This document shows positions 49,175 to 57,152 of a stretch of 64,000 bases of DNA, piece after piece (the stretch's first letter is position 1; every line of letters starts with the position of its first letter). Origin of the DNA: Croceicoccus estronivorus. Lineage in GTDB: Bacteria > Pseudomonadota > Alphaproteobacteria > Sphingomonadales > Sphingomonadaceae. Under the pieces are notes generated by a model, which ran no database searches, had not been told where the DNA came from, and saw only the letters and a list, made by a program, of their open reading frames with translations. The stretch lies in contig NZ_JRQQ01000001.1 in NCBI RefSeq assembly GCF_001625325.1, positions 186,001-250,000 of the forward strand, in the 5' to 3' direction. Made by a program: the position numbers and the translations under genes.

Positions 49175-49636
49175 ATGGAAGATGAAGACGACATTCCCGG
49201 CAAGATTGGCGACGTACTCCGCCTGGGCCTGATTGCGTCCGTCGATCTGGCACAGGCCACGGCGGTTGTCCGCTGCGGCGATATCGATTCCCCGCCCTGC
49301 CCATGGTTCGAACTGGCCGGGCAATACCGTAGCTGGTCCCCGCCCGGCGAAGGGGAACAGGTCCTGCTGGTCTGCCCGGAAGGGGACATTGCCCATGGCA
49401 TCGTCCTGCGCGGGCTCAATTCCAATAGCTTTCCCGCCCCGGCATCGGGGCAGGATCACGAGTTGCACGGCCCCGCCGGGCTGGTCATCCGCCTGACCGG
49501 CGACGGGATCGAAATCACCGCCCCCGGTAACGTGATCGTGCAGGGAGACGTGATTGCAGACGGGATCAGCCTGAAAGATCACGTTCACCAGGGCGTCACC
49601 CCCGGCAGCGGCCAGAGCGGAGCGCCCCGGCAATGA
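49175..49636 (+). CDS. Baseplate spike protein (P2 gpV-like)
   Basis: 153 residues from the ATG at 49175. An OB-like N-terminal domain (KIGDVLRLGLIASVDLAQATAV) precedes a beta-helical spike (GITAPGNVIVQGDVIADGI-like repeats) and the metal-binding tip HVHQGVTPG. The trimer punctures the outer membrane. GTG at 49151 is an alternative; the spacing from the late palindrome supports 49175. The stop overlaps gene W by four bases. Confidence 0.9.
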   Translation: MEDEDDIPGKIGDVLRLGLIASVDLAQATAVVRCGDIDSPPCPWFELAGQYRSWSPPGEGEQVLLVCPEGDIAHGIVLRGLNSNSFPAPASGQDHELHGPAGLVIRLTGDGIEITAPGNVIVQGDVIADGISLKDHVHQGVTPGSGQSGAPRQ

Positions 49637-49974
49637 GCGGGATGGATCGCACCACCGGCAAGCCGCTGGCTGACGAACAGCACATTGCCCAGAGCATCAC
49701 CGATATCGTCACCACGCCGCTGGGCACGCGGGTGGAACGCCGTGATTACGGCGGCCCCCTGCCCGAACTGGTCGATGCGCCGCAGAACAAGGCCACGCAG
49801 CTGCTGCTGTTCGCGTCGATCACCGGCCCTGTCCGCAAATGGGAACCGCGCGTGCGGTTGACCAAGGTGGCGCTGGGAGCGCTGACCGCGGCCGGTCGCC
49901 CCACGCTGACCATCGACGGCAGGCGCACCGATCTGCCCGGCAACCCGCCCTTTTCCATGTCTCTCGCCCTCTAG
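49633..49974 (+). CDS. Baseplate wedge protein (P2 gpW, gp25-like)
   Basis: 113 residues. EQHIAQSITDIVTTPLGTRVERRDYGG is the gp25/gpW lysozyme-like family core, followed by RVRLTKVALGALTAAGRPTL. It forms part of the baseplate wedge with J and I. Normal length. Start ATG overlaps the V stop. Confidence 0.93.
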   Translation: MSGMDRTTGKPLADEQHIAQSITDIVTTPLGTRVERRDYGGPLPELVDAPQNKATQLLLFASITGPVRKWEPRVRLTKVALGALTAAGRPTLTIDGRRTDLPGNPPFSMSLAL

Positions 49975-49992
49975 CCCGCGAAAGGTCACTCC

Positions 49993-51126
49993 ATGCCCTA
50001 TTACCACGGCATCCGCGCTACCGAGATCAACGAAGGCGTGCGCGCCATTGCCACAGTGGCCACTTCGGTCATCGGTCTGGTGTCGATCGCCGCCGATGCC
50101 GATGCGGAAACCTTCCCGCTGGATACCCCGGTCCTGATTGACGATGTGACGAGGGCCATCGGCAAGGCGGGCGATGGCGGCAAACTGGCCCCCACGCTGG
50201 AGGCGATTGCCGACCAGTCCAGCCCGCCCGTGATTGTCGTCCGCGTCGCGGAAGGCGAAGAGCCGGAGCAAACGCAGACCAACATCATCGGCACCACCAC
50301 CGGCGACGGGCAGCTGACCGGGATGCAGGCATTGTTGGGCGCGGAATCGCAGTTAGGCTTGCGCCCCCGCATTCTCGGCGTGCCCGGCTATGACGATCAG
50401 CAGGTCGCCACCGATCTCGCCACCGTGGCACAGAAACTGCGCGGCATGGCCTACACCGCCGCACAGGGCGACACCGTGGCCGAAGCCGTGACCTATCGCG
50501 AAAACTTCGGTGCGCGGGAACAGATGCTGATCTGGCCTGAATTCAGCGACTTCACAGGCAGCGCGATTGCCCGCGCGCTGGGCCTGCGCAGCAAGATCGA
50601 CACGCAGACCGGGTGGCACAAGACCCTGTCAAACGTCGCGATCAATGGCGTGACCGGCCTTTCCCGCCCGGTGCCGTTTTCCATTCTCGGCGATGAAACG
50701 ACAGCGGCCAGCCTGCTGAACGATGCCGACGTGACCACTCTGGCGCGGATGGACGGCTATCGTTTCTGGGGCAACCGCACTTGCAGCGACGAACCGCTGT
50801 TCGCTTTCGAAAGTGCGGTACGTACCGCGCAGGTCCTGCAGGACACCATTGCCGAAGGGCTGGTCTGGGCAATCGACAAGCCGATCGTGCCCGGCCTGAT
50901 CCGCGACATTCTGGAATCGATCAATGCGAAATTCCGCGACCTGAAGACGCAGGGCCGGATTATCGATGCACAGGCCCGGTTCCGCACAGCGGACAACAGC
51001 CCGGCGGCAATGGCCGCTGGCCGCCTGGTGTTCGATTACGATTACACCCCCTGCGCCCCGGCAGAATCCATCGGCATCAATCAGCGGATTACCGACCGGT
51101 TCTATGCCCAGCTGCTGGCCGCCTGA
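49993..51126 (+). CDS. Tail sheath protein (P2 gpFI-like)
   Basis: 377 residues (P2 FI 396). Contractile sheath subunit. Recognisable: YHGIRATEINEGVRAIATVATSVIG, FPLDTPVLI, LRPRILGVPGYDDQQVATDLA, GYRFWGNRTCSDEPLFAFESAVRT, ESINAKFRDLKTQGRII. The start ATG at 49993 follows AAAGG. The sheath contracts to drive the tube through the cell envelope. Genes G and Z of P2 are absent between W and FI. Confidence 0.95.
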   Translation: MPYYHGIRATEINEGVRAIATVATSVIGLVSIAADADAETFPLDTPVLIDDVTRAIGKAGDGGKLAPTLEAIADQSSPPVIVVRVAEGEEPEQTQTNIIGTTTGDGQLTGMQALLGAESQLGLRPRILGVPGYDDQQVATDLATVAQKLRGMAYTAAQGDTVAEAVTYRENFGAREQMLIWPEFSDFTGSAIARALGLRSKIDTQTGWHKTLSNVAINGVTGLSRPVPFSILGDETTAASLLNDADVTTLARMDGYRFWGNRTCSDEPLFAFESAVRTAQVLQDTIAEGLVWAIDKPIVPGLIRDILESINAKFRDLKTQGRIIDAQARFRTADNSPAAMAAGRLVFDYDYTPCAPAESIGINQRITDRFYAQLLAA

Positions 51127-51166
51127 CGCCCTCCCTTTCCCCGCACTTTCACCGGAGTAACCCGCC

Positions 51167-51676
51167 ATGGGCCTGCCTTCCAAGCTCAAGAAACTGATGG
51201 TTTACAACGATGGCGTCGGATATTTTGGCGAAACCGCCGAAGTCACCGTGCCCAAGCTCGCCCGCACGTTCGAAGATTACAAAGGCGGCGGATTTGACGG
51301 AGCCGTGGGCATCGACCTGGGCGGCGAACCGATCGAGTTCGAATGGAAGATCGGCGGCATGCTGGAACATGCCTATCGCCAGTTCGGCGCGACTTCGATC
51401 AACGCCGTGCAGCTGCGCTTCGTCGGTTCGTACCAGGACGACAACACCGGCCGCACCAAGACAGTCGATATTACCGTGCGCGGGCGGCATCAGGAAATCG
51501 ACCCCGGCAATGCCAAGGCGGGCGATGACACCGAACAGACGGTCAAAACCCGCTGCGCCTATTACAAGCTGATGGTCGACGGTGAAACGCTGATCGAAAA
51601 AGACGAACTGAACATGGTGTTCGTCGTCAATGGCGTGGACCTGATGGCGCAGCATCGCGCCAATCTGGGCATCTGA
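51167..51676 (+). CDS. Tail tube protein (P2 gpFII-like)
   Basis: 169 residues (P2 FII 172). Inner tube subunit. LPSKLKKLMVYNDGVGYFGE, GGGFDGAVGIDLGGEPIEFEW and the C-terminal ELNMVFVVNGVDLMAQHRANLGI follow the family. CCGGAG precedes the start. A strong hairpin lies after the stop. Confidence 0.95.
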   Translation: MGLPSKLKKLMVYNDGVGYFGETAEVTVPKLARTFEDYKGGGFDGAVGIDLGGEPIEFEWKIGGMLEHAYRQFGATSINAVQLRFVGSYQDDNTGRTKTVDITVRGRHQEIDPGNAKAGDDTEQTVKTRCAYYKLMVDGETLIEKDELNMVFVVNGVDLMAQHRANLGI

Positions 51677-51691
51677 CCGCACACCCCGCTT

Positions 51692-51726
51692 CGCCCCGGC
51701 GTGCATCGAGCGGACGCGCCGGGGCG
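51692..51726 (+). promoter_or_regulatory. Strong hairpin after the tail tube gene
   Basis: CGCCCCGGCG (51692-51701) and CGCCGGGGCG (51717-51726) are exact inverted repeats around a 15-base loop. No T tract. As after the major capsid gene, it follows a gene whose product is needed in many copies, suggesting transcript protection or partial termination. Confidence 0.6.
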
Positions 51727-51778
51727 GGGACACGATCCCCTGCCCGCCCCGCTCCACCCCTGACCGAAAGGCCCCACC

Positions 51779-52126
51779 ATGCCCGACCAAGCCGTTGCCG
51801 CCGCAGGCCAGACGAATGCCGCACGCAAGATGTCCGATCCGATCACGCTGGCCGAACCGATTGTGCGCGGCAATGAGACAATCGCCAGCATTCAGCTGCG
51901 CAAGCCCAAGGCAGGCGAACTGCGCGGCCTGTCCATTCAGGAACTGATGAATGCCCGCGCCACTGCCGTGCTGGACATCCTGCCCCGCATTGCCATGCCG
52001 CCGATCACTCAGGCGGAGGCCGATCAGCTCGAACCAGAGGATCTGGCCGCCTGTTCCGGCGCGGTGATTGATTTTTTTCTGACAGCGGCGGACCGGAAGG
52101 CGGTGGAGAAGGTGTTGAACGCTTGA
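51779..52126 (+). CDS. Tail assembly chaperone E (P2 gpE-like)
   Basis: 115 residues. The gpE/gp41-like family segments are DPITLAEPIVRGNETIASIQLRKP, GELRGLSIQELM and LAACSGAVIDFFLT. It chaperones the tape measure protein during tail assembly. A slippery T-TTT-TTT lies near its end (52072-52078), and the -1 frame stays open through the following E' frame, so an E-E' fusion is expected. Confidence 0.9.
   Translation: MPDQAVAAAGQTNAARKMSDPITLAEPIVRGNETIASIQLRKPKAGELRGLSIQELMNARATAVLDILPRIAMPPITQAEADQLEPEDLAACSGAVIDFFLTAADRKAVEKVLNA
52072..52078 (+). promoter_or_regulatory. Programmed -1 frameshift site in gene E
   Basis: Seven T residues are read as gaT-TTT-TTT in the E frame, a legal -1 slippery heptamer of the type X-XXY-YYZ. 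After a -1 shift the frame is open to TGA at 52252-52254, giving a fusion of about 158 residues. P2 makes gpE+E' by the same mechanism at T-TTT-TTG. Confidence 0.8.
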
Positions 52127-52254
52127 TCGCGGATATCGCGATCATTCTCCACTGGCCCCCTTCCGAACTGCTGCAGATGGACCTGGCCGATCTGCTCTTG
52201 TGGCACCGCCTCGCGGTGGACCGCTGGAACCACATTCATGAAGTGAAGCCGTGA
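52123..52254 (+). CDS. Tail assembly chaperone extension E' (GpE family)
   Basis: 43 residues if read from the TTG at 52123, LIADIAIILHWPPSELLQM followed by DLADLLLWHRLAVDRWNH. The HWPPSEL-x3-DL-x2-LL-x-WH pattern is the GpE-family extension of P2-like phages. It lies in the -1 frame relative to gene E and is most likely made as the C-terminal part of a frameshift fusion rather than from its own start. The TGA overlaps the GTG start of the tape measure gene. Confidence 0.82.
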   Translation: MIADIAIILHWPPSELLQMDLADLLLWHRLAVDRWNHIHEVKP

Positions 52255-54443
52255 ACAAGAATCTTCGCCTTCTGGTCAGTTTCGCCACGTCCGACCGGCT
52301 TTCCGGCCCGCTGAAAACTATCGCCGGGCTTGGAGAAACGGGCAGCGAGAAACTGGCCCGGATGAAGCGCGAGGCCCGCGACATGGGCCGTGAACTGCGC
52401 AACGTGCAAGGCGAACTGAAACGGTCGACCGGCAATGTCACCCAGCTGATCAACCGCGAACGCGACCTGTCCGGCAGGATCGCCCGCACCAATGATGCAA
52501 TGGAGCGGCAAACCCGCCTGCTCAAAATCAACGCCAGGGCCGATGCAATCAGGCAACGCGGCGCGGATCTGAAATCGTCCGGCACGGACAATCTGATTAC
52601 CGGCGTCGCGATGGCTGCGCCGATGGTTCTTGCATCCAAACAGGCCATGACGTTCGAAAGCGCCATGGCCGATGTGCGCAAGGTGGTCGATTTCGACAGC
52701 CCCCGGCAATTCCGCCAGATGGGCGATGACATCACCGACATGTCCACCCGGATTCCGATGGCGGCCGAAGGACTGGCGCAGATCGTGGCCGCCGCCGGGC
52801 GCGCGGGGGTTGCGCGCAAGGAACTGCTGACTTTTACCGAAGATGCCGCGCAGATGGGCATCGCATTCGATTCCACGGCGGAAGATGCCGGGGCAATGAT
52901 GGCCAAATGGCGCACCGCGTTCGGCATGGGGCAAACCGAAGTCCGCGCATTGGCCGACCAGATCAATGCCCTGACCAACAAATTCGGCGGCAACGTGGGC
53001 GCAGTGGCGGGCATCACCACCCGGATCGGTGCGCTGGGCAAAGTGGCCGGCCTCGCCGCCCCGCAGATCGCCGCCATGGGCCAGCTGATGAATTCCGTTG
53101 GCGTGGAGGAAGAAATCGCCGCCACCGGTATCAAGAACATGATGCTGGCAATGACCAAGGGAACCGCTGCCACCAAGACCCAGCAAAAGGCTTTCGCCGC
53201 GCTCGGGCTGGATGCCTCGAATGTCGCCAATGCCATGCAACAGGATGCAGGCGGCGCAATCACTGACATTCTGGAGCGGCTGAAGAAGCTGCCGCAGGCG
53301 CAACAGGCCGCCACGCTGACCCAGCTTTTCGGATCGGAAAGCGTGGCCGCCATTGCCCCGATGCTGACCAATCTGGACCGCCTGAAACAGAACCTCGCTC
53401 TGGTCGGTGATGAGACTGCCTACGCGGGCAGCATGCAAAAGGAATACCTGACCCGCATCGCCACCACCGAAGGTGCCGTGGGATTGGCGACCAATGCGTT
53501 GAAGGCGATCAACATCACGCTGGGCACCATGCTGCTGCCAACCATCACGTCAGGCGCAAAGAAGGTGGTCACCATCGCCAACGCCGTGCGTGGCTGGACG
53601 AAGGAGCACCCCGGACTTGCCAGGGGCCTGCTCATGGCATGGACGGCCGCAAGCGGGCTGGCGCTTGGCGTGGGTGCGCTCAAGATCGGGCTCGGGCTTG
53701 TGCTGGGGCCGTTCGGCACGCTGTTCCGACTGGTCGGCACCAACGGGCCGCTGTTGATCCGGCTGTTTACCGGCATCCGCACTGCCGCCCTGTTTATGGG
53801 CAGCGGCCTGTTGAAAGCGGGCGCGATGATGCTGGCCAATCCGATTGTCCTGGTCATCACCGCGATTGTCGCCGCTGTCGCCCTTGCCGGATACCTGATC
53901 TACAAACATTGGGACAAGATTTCCGCCGCGTTCAAGGCCGGGGTCGCATGGGTAAAGGGCGCAATCGGCGGCCTGCCCGACTGGCTGAAGAACCTCGGCG
54001 GCATGATGATGTCCGGCCTGCTGGCGGCGCTCAATCCCCTGGTGCTGGCAAAGCGCCTGGTCCAGGTTGCCAGGGCCGGAATTACCGCGTTCAAGAACTA
54101 TTTCGGGATCAAGTCCCCATCCCGCCTGATGATGGGCATGGGCGGCTATATCGCAGACGGGCTGGCGGTTGGCATTGACCGGGGCAAAGGGGCCGCCATC
54201 GGTGCCGCCCGCTCCATGGCCACCGGCGTGGCCGGTGCCAGCATGGCCAGCGCCAGTCTCGCAACAACAGGCACCGCCACAGCCAACGGCAGCGTGCTGC
54301 AACAATTCGGCCCGGTAACAATCGTCATTCACGCCGCACCGGGCCAGAGCCCGCAGGATATTGCCGAAGCGGTCGCCAGCCAGCTGCGCCAGCAGGCCGA
54401 CAGCCGCCGCGCCAGCCACCGTTCCGCTTTCACTGACACATAG
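52251..54443 (+). CDS. Tail tape measure protein (P2 gpT-like)
   Basis: 730 residues starting with GTG at 52251. It sets tail length and occupies the tube lumen. The N-terminal half is coiled-coil rich (REARDMGRELRNVQGELKR, IARTNDAMERQTRLLKI). A conserved tape-measure domain at about 125-330 contains FESAMADVRKVVDF and NKFGGNVGAVAGIT. Hydrophobic stretches at about 455-560 (MLANPIVLVITAIVAAVALAG) are typical. P2 gpT is 815 residues, which implies a slightly shorter tail here. Confidence 0.94.
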   Translation: MNKNLRLLVSFATSDRLSGPLKTIAGLGETGSEKLARMKREARDMGRELRNVQGELKRSTGNVTQLINRERDLSGRIARTNDAMERQTRLLKINARADAIRQRGADLKSSGTDNLITGVAMAAPMVLASKQAMTFESAMADVRKVVDFDSPRQFRQMGDDITDMSTRIPMAAEGLAQIVAAAGRAGVARKELLTFTEDAAQMGIAFDSTAEDAGAMMAKWRTAFGMGQTEVRALADQINALTNKFGGNVGAVAGITTRIGALGKVAGLAAPQIAAMGQLMNSVGVEEEIAATGIKNMMLAMTKGTAATKTQQKAFAALGLDASNVANAMQQDAGGAITDILERLKKLPQAQQAATLTQLFGSESVAAIAPMLTNLDRLKQNLALVGDETAYAGSMQKEYLTRIATTEGAVGLATNALKAINITLGTMLLPTITSGAKKVVTIANAVRGWTKEHPGLARGLLMAWTAASGLALGVGALKIGLGLVLGPFGTLFRLVGTNGPLLIRLFTGIRTAALFMGSGLLKAGAMMLANPIVLVITAIVAAVALAGYLIYKHWDKISAAFKAGVAWVKGAIGGLPDWLKNLGGMMMSGLLAALNPLVLAKRLVQVARAGITAFKNYFGIKSPSRLMMGMGGYIADGLAVGIDRGKGAAIGAARSMATGVAGASMASASLATTGTATANGSVLQQFGPVTIVIHAAPGQSPQDIAEAVASQLRQQADSRRASHRSAFTDT

Positions 54444-54454
54444 GGACTTTGCCC

Positions 54455-54838
54455 ATGCGGATGCTCGCGCTCGATATGTTCGTTTTCCAGATCGGCACGC
54501 TGCCGTTTCAGGAACTGCGCCAGCGTTACGAATGGCGCTTTGGCGACAGTGAGCGGTTCCGCGCCCGCCCTGCCAGCCAGTTTCTCGGTCCCGGCGCGGA
54601 AACGGTGGAGCTGGCAGGCGTGCTCTATCCCGGCGACGGCATTGGCTCTTACGGATCGATCGAACGGCTGAAGGCACTGGCCGAAACCGGCGATGCCTAC
54701 GAACTGACAGCGGGCACGGGCGAAGTGCTGGGCAGTTTCACCATTCGCACGCTGGATCTCACCAGGTCGGTCTTTTTCGAAGACGGTGCCGCGCGCAAAA
54801 CCGACTTCACGCTTTCCTTGCTGCGCGTCGATGGCTGA
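54455..54838 (+). CDS. Tail protein U (P2 gpU-like)
   Basis: 127 residues. LDMFVFQIGTLPFQELRQRYEWRFG, PASQFLGPGAETVELAGVLYPG and FFEDGAARKTDFTLSLLRVD match the gpU family (P2 gpU 159). Needed for tail completion, near the tail-baseplate junction. The start at 54455 or 54461 cannot be distinguished. Overlaps gene D by eight bases. Confidence 0.92.
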   Translation: MRMLALDMFVFQIGTLPFQELRQRYEWRFGDSERFRARPASQFLGPGAETVELAGVLYPGDGIGSYGSIERLKALAETGDAYELTAGTGEVLGSFTIRTLDLTRSVFFEDGAARKTDFTLSLLRVDG

Positions 54839-55856
54839 CGGCTTCACTCTCCCTTTCGCCACCTGGCAGGTAACGCTCGATGGCGAAGACCTGACCCCTG
54901 CCCTCGATCCCCGGCTGCTGTCGGCCAGCGTAACGCGCAAGCGCGAGGATGAGGCTGACCAGCTCGAAATCACGGTCCACGATGCCGATGGCCGGTTCGC
55001 CATTCCCAAACCCGGCAGGCTGCTCGATCTTGCAATGGGCTGGGAACGCGGCACCGGCGTGCCGCTGGGCCTGGTCCGCATGGGCACGTTCAAGGTGGAC
55101 GAGGCGCGCTGGGGCGGCCCGCCGGACAGGATCACGATCCGCGCGCGCAGTGCCGATTTCACCGATGCCTTCCGCATTCGTCAGGAACGCGGCTTCGTGG
55201 GGCAGACCGTTTCCGCCGTGCTCGGCAAACTGGCCGCCGACAACGGCCTGACACCTGCGATTGATGCCGCGCTGGGCGCAAAGACCATTCCCGCGCTCGG
55301 GCCCGGCGCAAAGAGCGATGCGGCCCTGTTGCGCGCGCTGGGCAAACGCTTCGATGCGGTCGCCACGGTCAAGAACGGGTCGTTGATCTTCATGCCGATC
55401 GGCAGCGGCAAATCCCCCGGCGGCGCCACTCTGACCCGCGAAACCATTGACCGCACCGCCACAGGCAGCGTGGAATACGAACGGGTGGAGCGGGAGAACT
55501 ACGGCGGCGTCGTGGCCGTATGGCACGACAAGACCACCGGCGAACGCAAGCAGGTGCAGGCAGGCGGCAGCGGAGACAGCCAGGCGAGGCCCAAGCGCAT
55601 CCGCAAGGTTTTCGCCAACGAGGCGGACGCCCGCCAGCATGCGGAGGCAGAGGACACCCGCATTTCCCGCACCAGGGCAAAGGCGACCATCGCCCTGCCC
55701 CTTGGCCGCCCGGAACTTTACCCGGAACGCCCGATCACACTGACTGGCTTCAAGCCGGAGATTGACGCACACGACTGGATCGTGGGCGAAATCACTGACA
55801 CTATGGATGGCACCGGCGGATTACAAAGCCGCCTGGTGCTGGAGGCGAAAGGCTGA
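54831..55856 (+). CDS. Baseplate hub protein D (P2 gpD-like)
   Basis: 341 residues (P2 gpD 387). Historically called the late control protein, it forms the baseplate hub that connects tube to spike. PFATWQVTLDGEDLTPALDPRLLSA, SARSADFTDAFRIRQERGFVGQTV-like segments and AIALPLGRPELYPERPITLTGF-type C-terminus are family-like. Last structural gene of the late unit. In P2, ogr and attP follow; here neither is present and degraded cargo follows. Confidence 0.92.
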   Translation: MADGFTLPFATWQVTLDGEDLTPALDPRLLSASVTRKREDEADQLEITVHDADGRFAIPKPGRLLDLAMGWERGTGVPLGLVRMGTFKVDEARWGGPPDRITIRARSADFTDAFRIRQERGFVGQTVSAVLGKLAADNGLTPAIDAALGAKTIPALGPGAKSDAALLRALGKRFDAVATVKNGSLIFMPIGSGKSPGGATLTRETIDRTATGSVEYERVERENYGGVVAVWHDKTTGERKQVQAGGSGDSQARPKRIRKVFANEADARQHAEAEDTRISRTRAKATIALPLGRPELYPERPITLTGFKPEIDAHDWIVGEITDTMDGTGGLQSRLVLEAKG

Positions 55857-55867
55857 ACGGACCCGGC

Positions 55868-56036
55868 GTGTGCTGCGGCGATTTGCGCGGCATGACGCAC
55901 GTTGCTTAGTCCGATACATCCGGCGTCAACCGGGCGCAGATTGCCGACATCGAAGCCGATCGAAAGTCCGGTTAGGTCAAAAACATCGCGCAAACTGGCA
56001 GAGGAGCTGGAAATCAAGATCGACGATCTCGCATGA
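55868..56036 (+). pseudogene. Decayed XRE-family helix-turn-helix gene
   Basis: Fragments of one HTH regulator can be read across frames. GMTHVA, a stop, then SDTSGVNRAQIADIEADRKSG, a second stop, and after a frame change RKLAEELEIKIDDLA ending in TGA at 56034-56036. Joined, these give the usual XRE pattern (recognition helix NRAQIADIE, then KLAEELEI-x-IDDL). Two internal stops and a frameshift show it is dead. It may be the remnant of an earlier immunity or cargo regulator. Confidence 0.7.
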
Positions 56037-56216
56037 TCGATAGCCCCTCTGGCATTGGAACATAATGGCTCCACCAACAACAAGCGTGATCAGTTCGAAT
56101 TATTTCCAAGCTCACGCTGAGCTGAAGCATGAGCCGGTGCGCGCGCCATGCTGCTTCAGCAGCGCCTGACATTGGCAACTTTCGTGAGCCACACTAAGCA
56201 GTTCATCCATATGCCC

Positions 56217-56471
56217 TCAAGAGTTGGCCAAACCGCGATTTGAATTCTCACTGAACGTTTCATCGGTCCGCTGCCTCTGCACCCGCATGGTTTCAGCAAC
56301 CGCAAGGGCGCGACTTTTGCGAGCTTCCCGTTGTTCTGCAACTGTCGCTTCGTGTCCCCACGCGATTGCAGCTCTCACAGCCACAGTTCGAACATTTTCG
56401 AGCGGCTCACTCTTGGCCCGCTCCCATTGGATGGCTTCCTGTACTCGGCACTGTTCAGATGTTAATTCCAT
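56217..56471 (-). CDS. Small hypothetical protein, family A copy 2
   Basis: 84 residues, ATG at 56471 behind AGAGGA. It begins MELTSEQCRVQEAIQWERAK and continues PLENVRTVAVRAAIAWGHEA, collinear with the protein at 47349-47615. Helical and charged, no membrane segment. Function unknown. Two related copies in one prophage, both in cargo zones and both on the minus strand, argue for a real protein family. Confidence 0.7.
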   Translation of the reverse strand: MELTSEQCRVQEAIQWERAKSEPLENVRTVAVRAAIAWGHEATVAEQREARKSRALAVAETMRVQRQRTDETFSENSNRGLANS

Positions 56472-56856
56472 CGGTCGTCCTCTTTTGAACAGCGAGCATG
56501 GTTCGCTTGCAATCACTCGTCATAAGGCAGGATCTGAATAATCCGCGTGGCTGCATTGACAGTCGAGTGGCGCGGCTCTTCGGCCAAGGTTCCAGACTGC
56601 ATCATGAAATTGCATATCTAGGCAACTCTAGCCAAACTTTAGCGCCTCATGCGGGACGGCTGCTCTGCAATGTTTTGACCAGAGTATGGTCGAAATGAAC
56701 ATTGAGGCCTGTCGGACCTAACCTTAGTCCTGCTAAGAGACGTGCGTGCCTACGACAAAATTTCGGTTGCAAAGAAGTGGACACCTTATGTTTGGCATAG
56801 GTGGGCTGCAATCAATTCAGGTAGTGCCAAATCGAAACCGCTGCTCACTTTGAACT
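56472..56856. other. 385-bp stretch without recognised features
   Basis: Short frames exist on both strands but none has a ribosome binding site, family-like sequence or consistent codon use. Composition is more AT-rich than the phage structural genes. Nothing else is seen. Confidence 0.5.
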
Positions 56857-57075
56857 CTACCGATGATATTCGGCCATTGCGTCATCTAGGTAGGTGTAGA
56901 AATATAGTCCTATCTGGTAATGGGTTACCTTGACAGCGATCACCTCATCCGGGAACACAGGATTGTTTGACGATGTGAAGACGCCGTTTTCAAGTTTCGA
57001 ACTATCCGTACCTGACAGGCTTCTGGTTGGTGTGTTGGAGCGGGCCAGATGGGGATTGTGGAGCAGTTGGTTCAC
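56857..57075 (-). CDS. Small hypothetical protein, family B-like
   Basis: Up to 72 residues from a GTG at 57075 with AAGGA just before it. The C-terminal half VIAVKVTHYQIGLYFYTYLDDAMAEYHR (given in parts: YQIGLYFYTY, LDDAMAEYHR) matches the aromatic strand plus helix motif of the protein at 47725. The N-terminal half has no counterpart and the start is uncertain. Function unknown. Confidence 0.45.
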   Translation of the reverse strand: MNQLLHNPHLARSNTPTRSLSGTDSSKLENGVFTSSNNPVFPDEVIAVKVTHYQIGLYFYTYLDDAMAEYHR

Positions 57076-57152
57076 ATTCCTTTTTCTAAGGCTTTGCGTG
57101 GATGGAAGCGTGGGAACCGGGAACGCCTTTGCGCCCGGTTCCCGGAAAGGAA

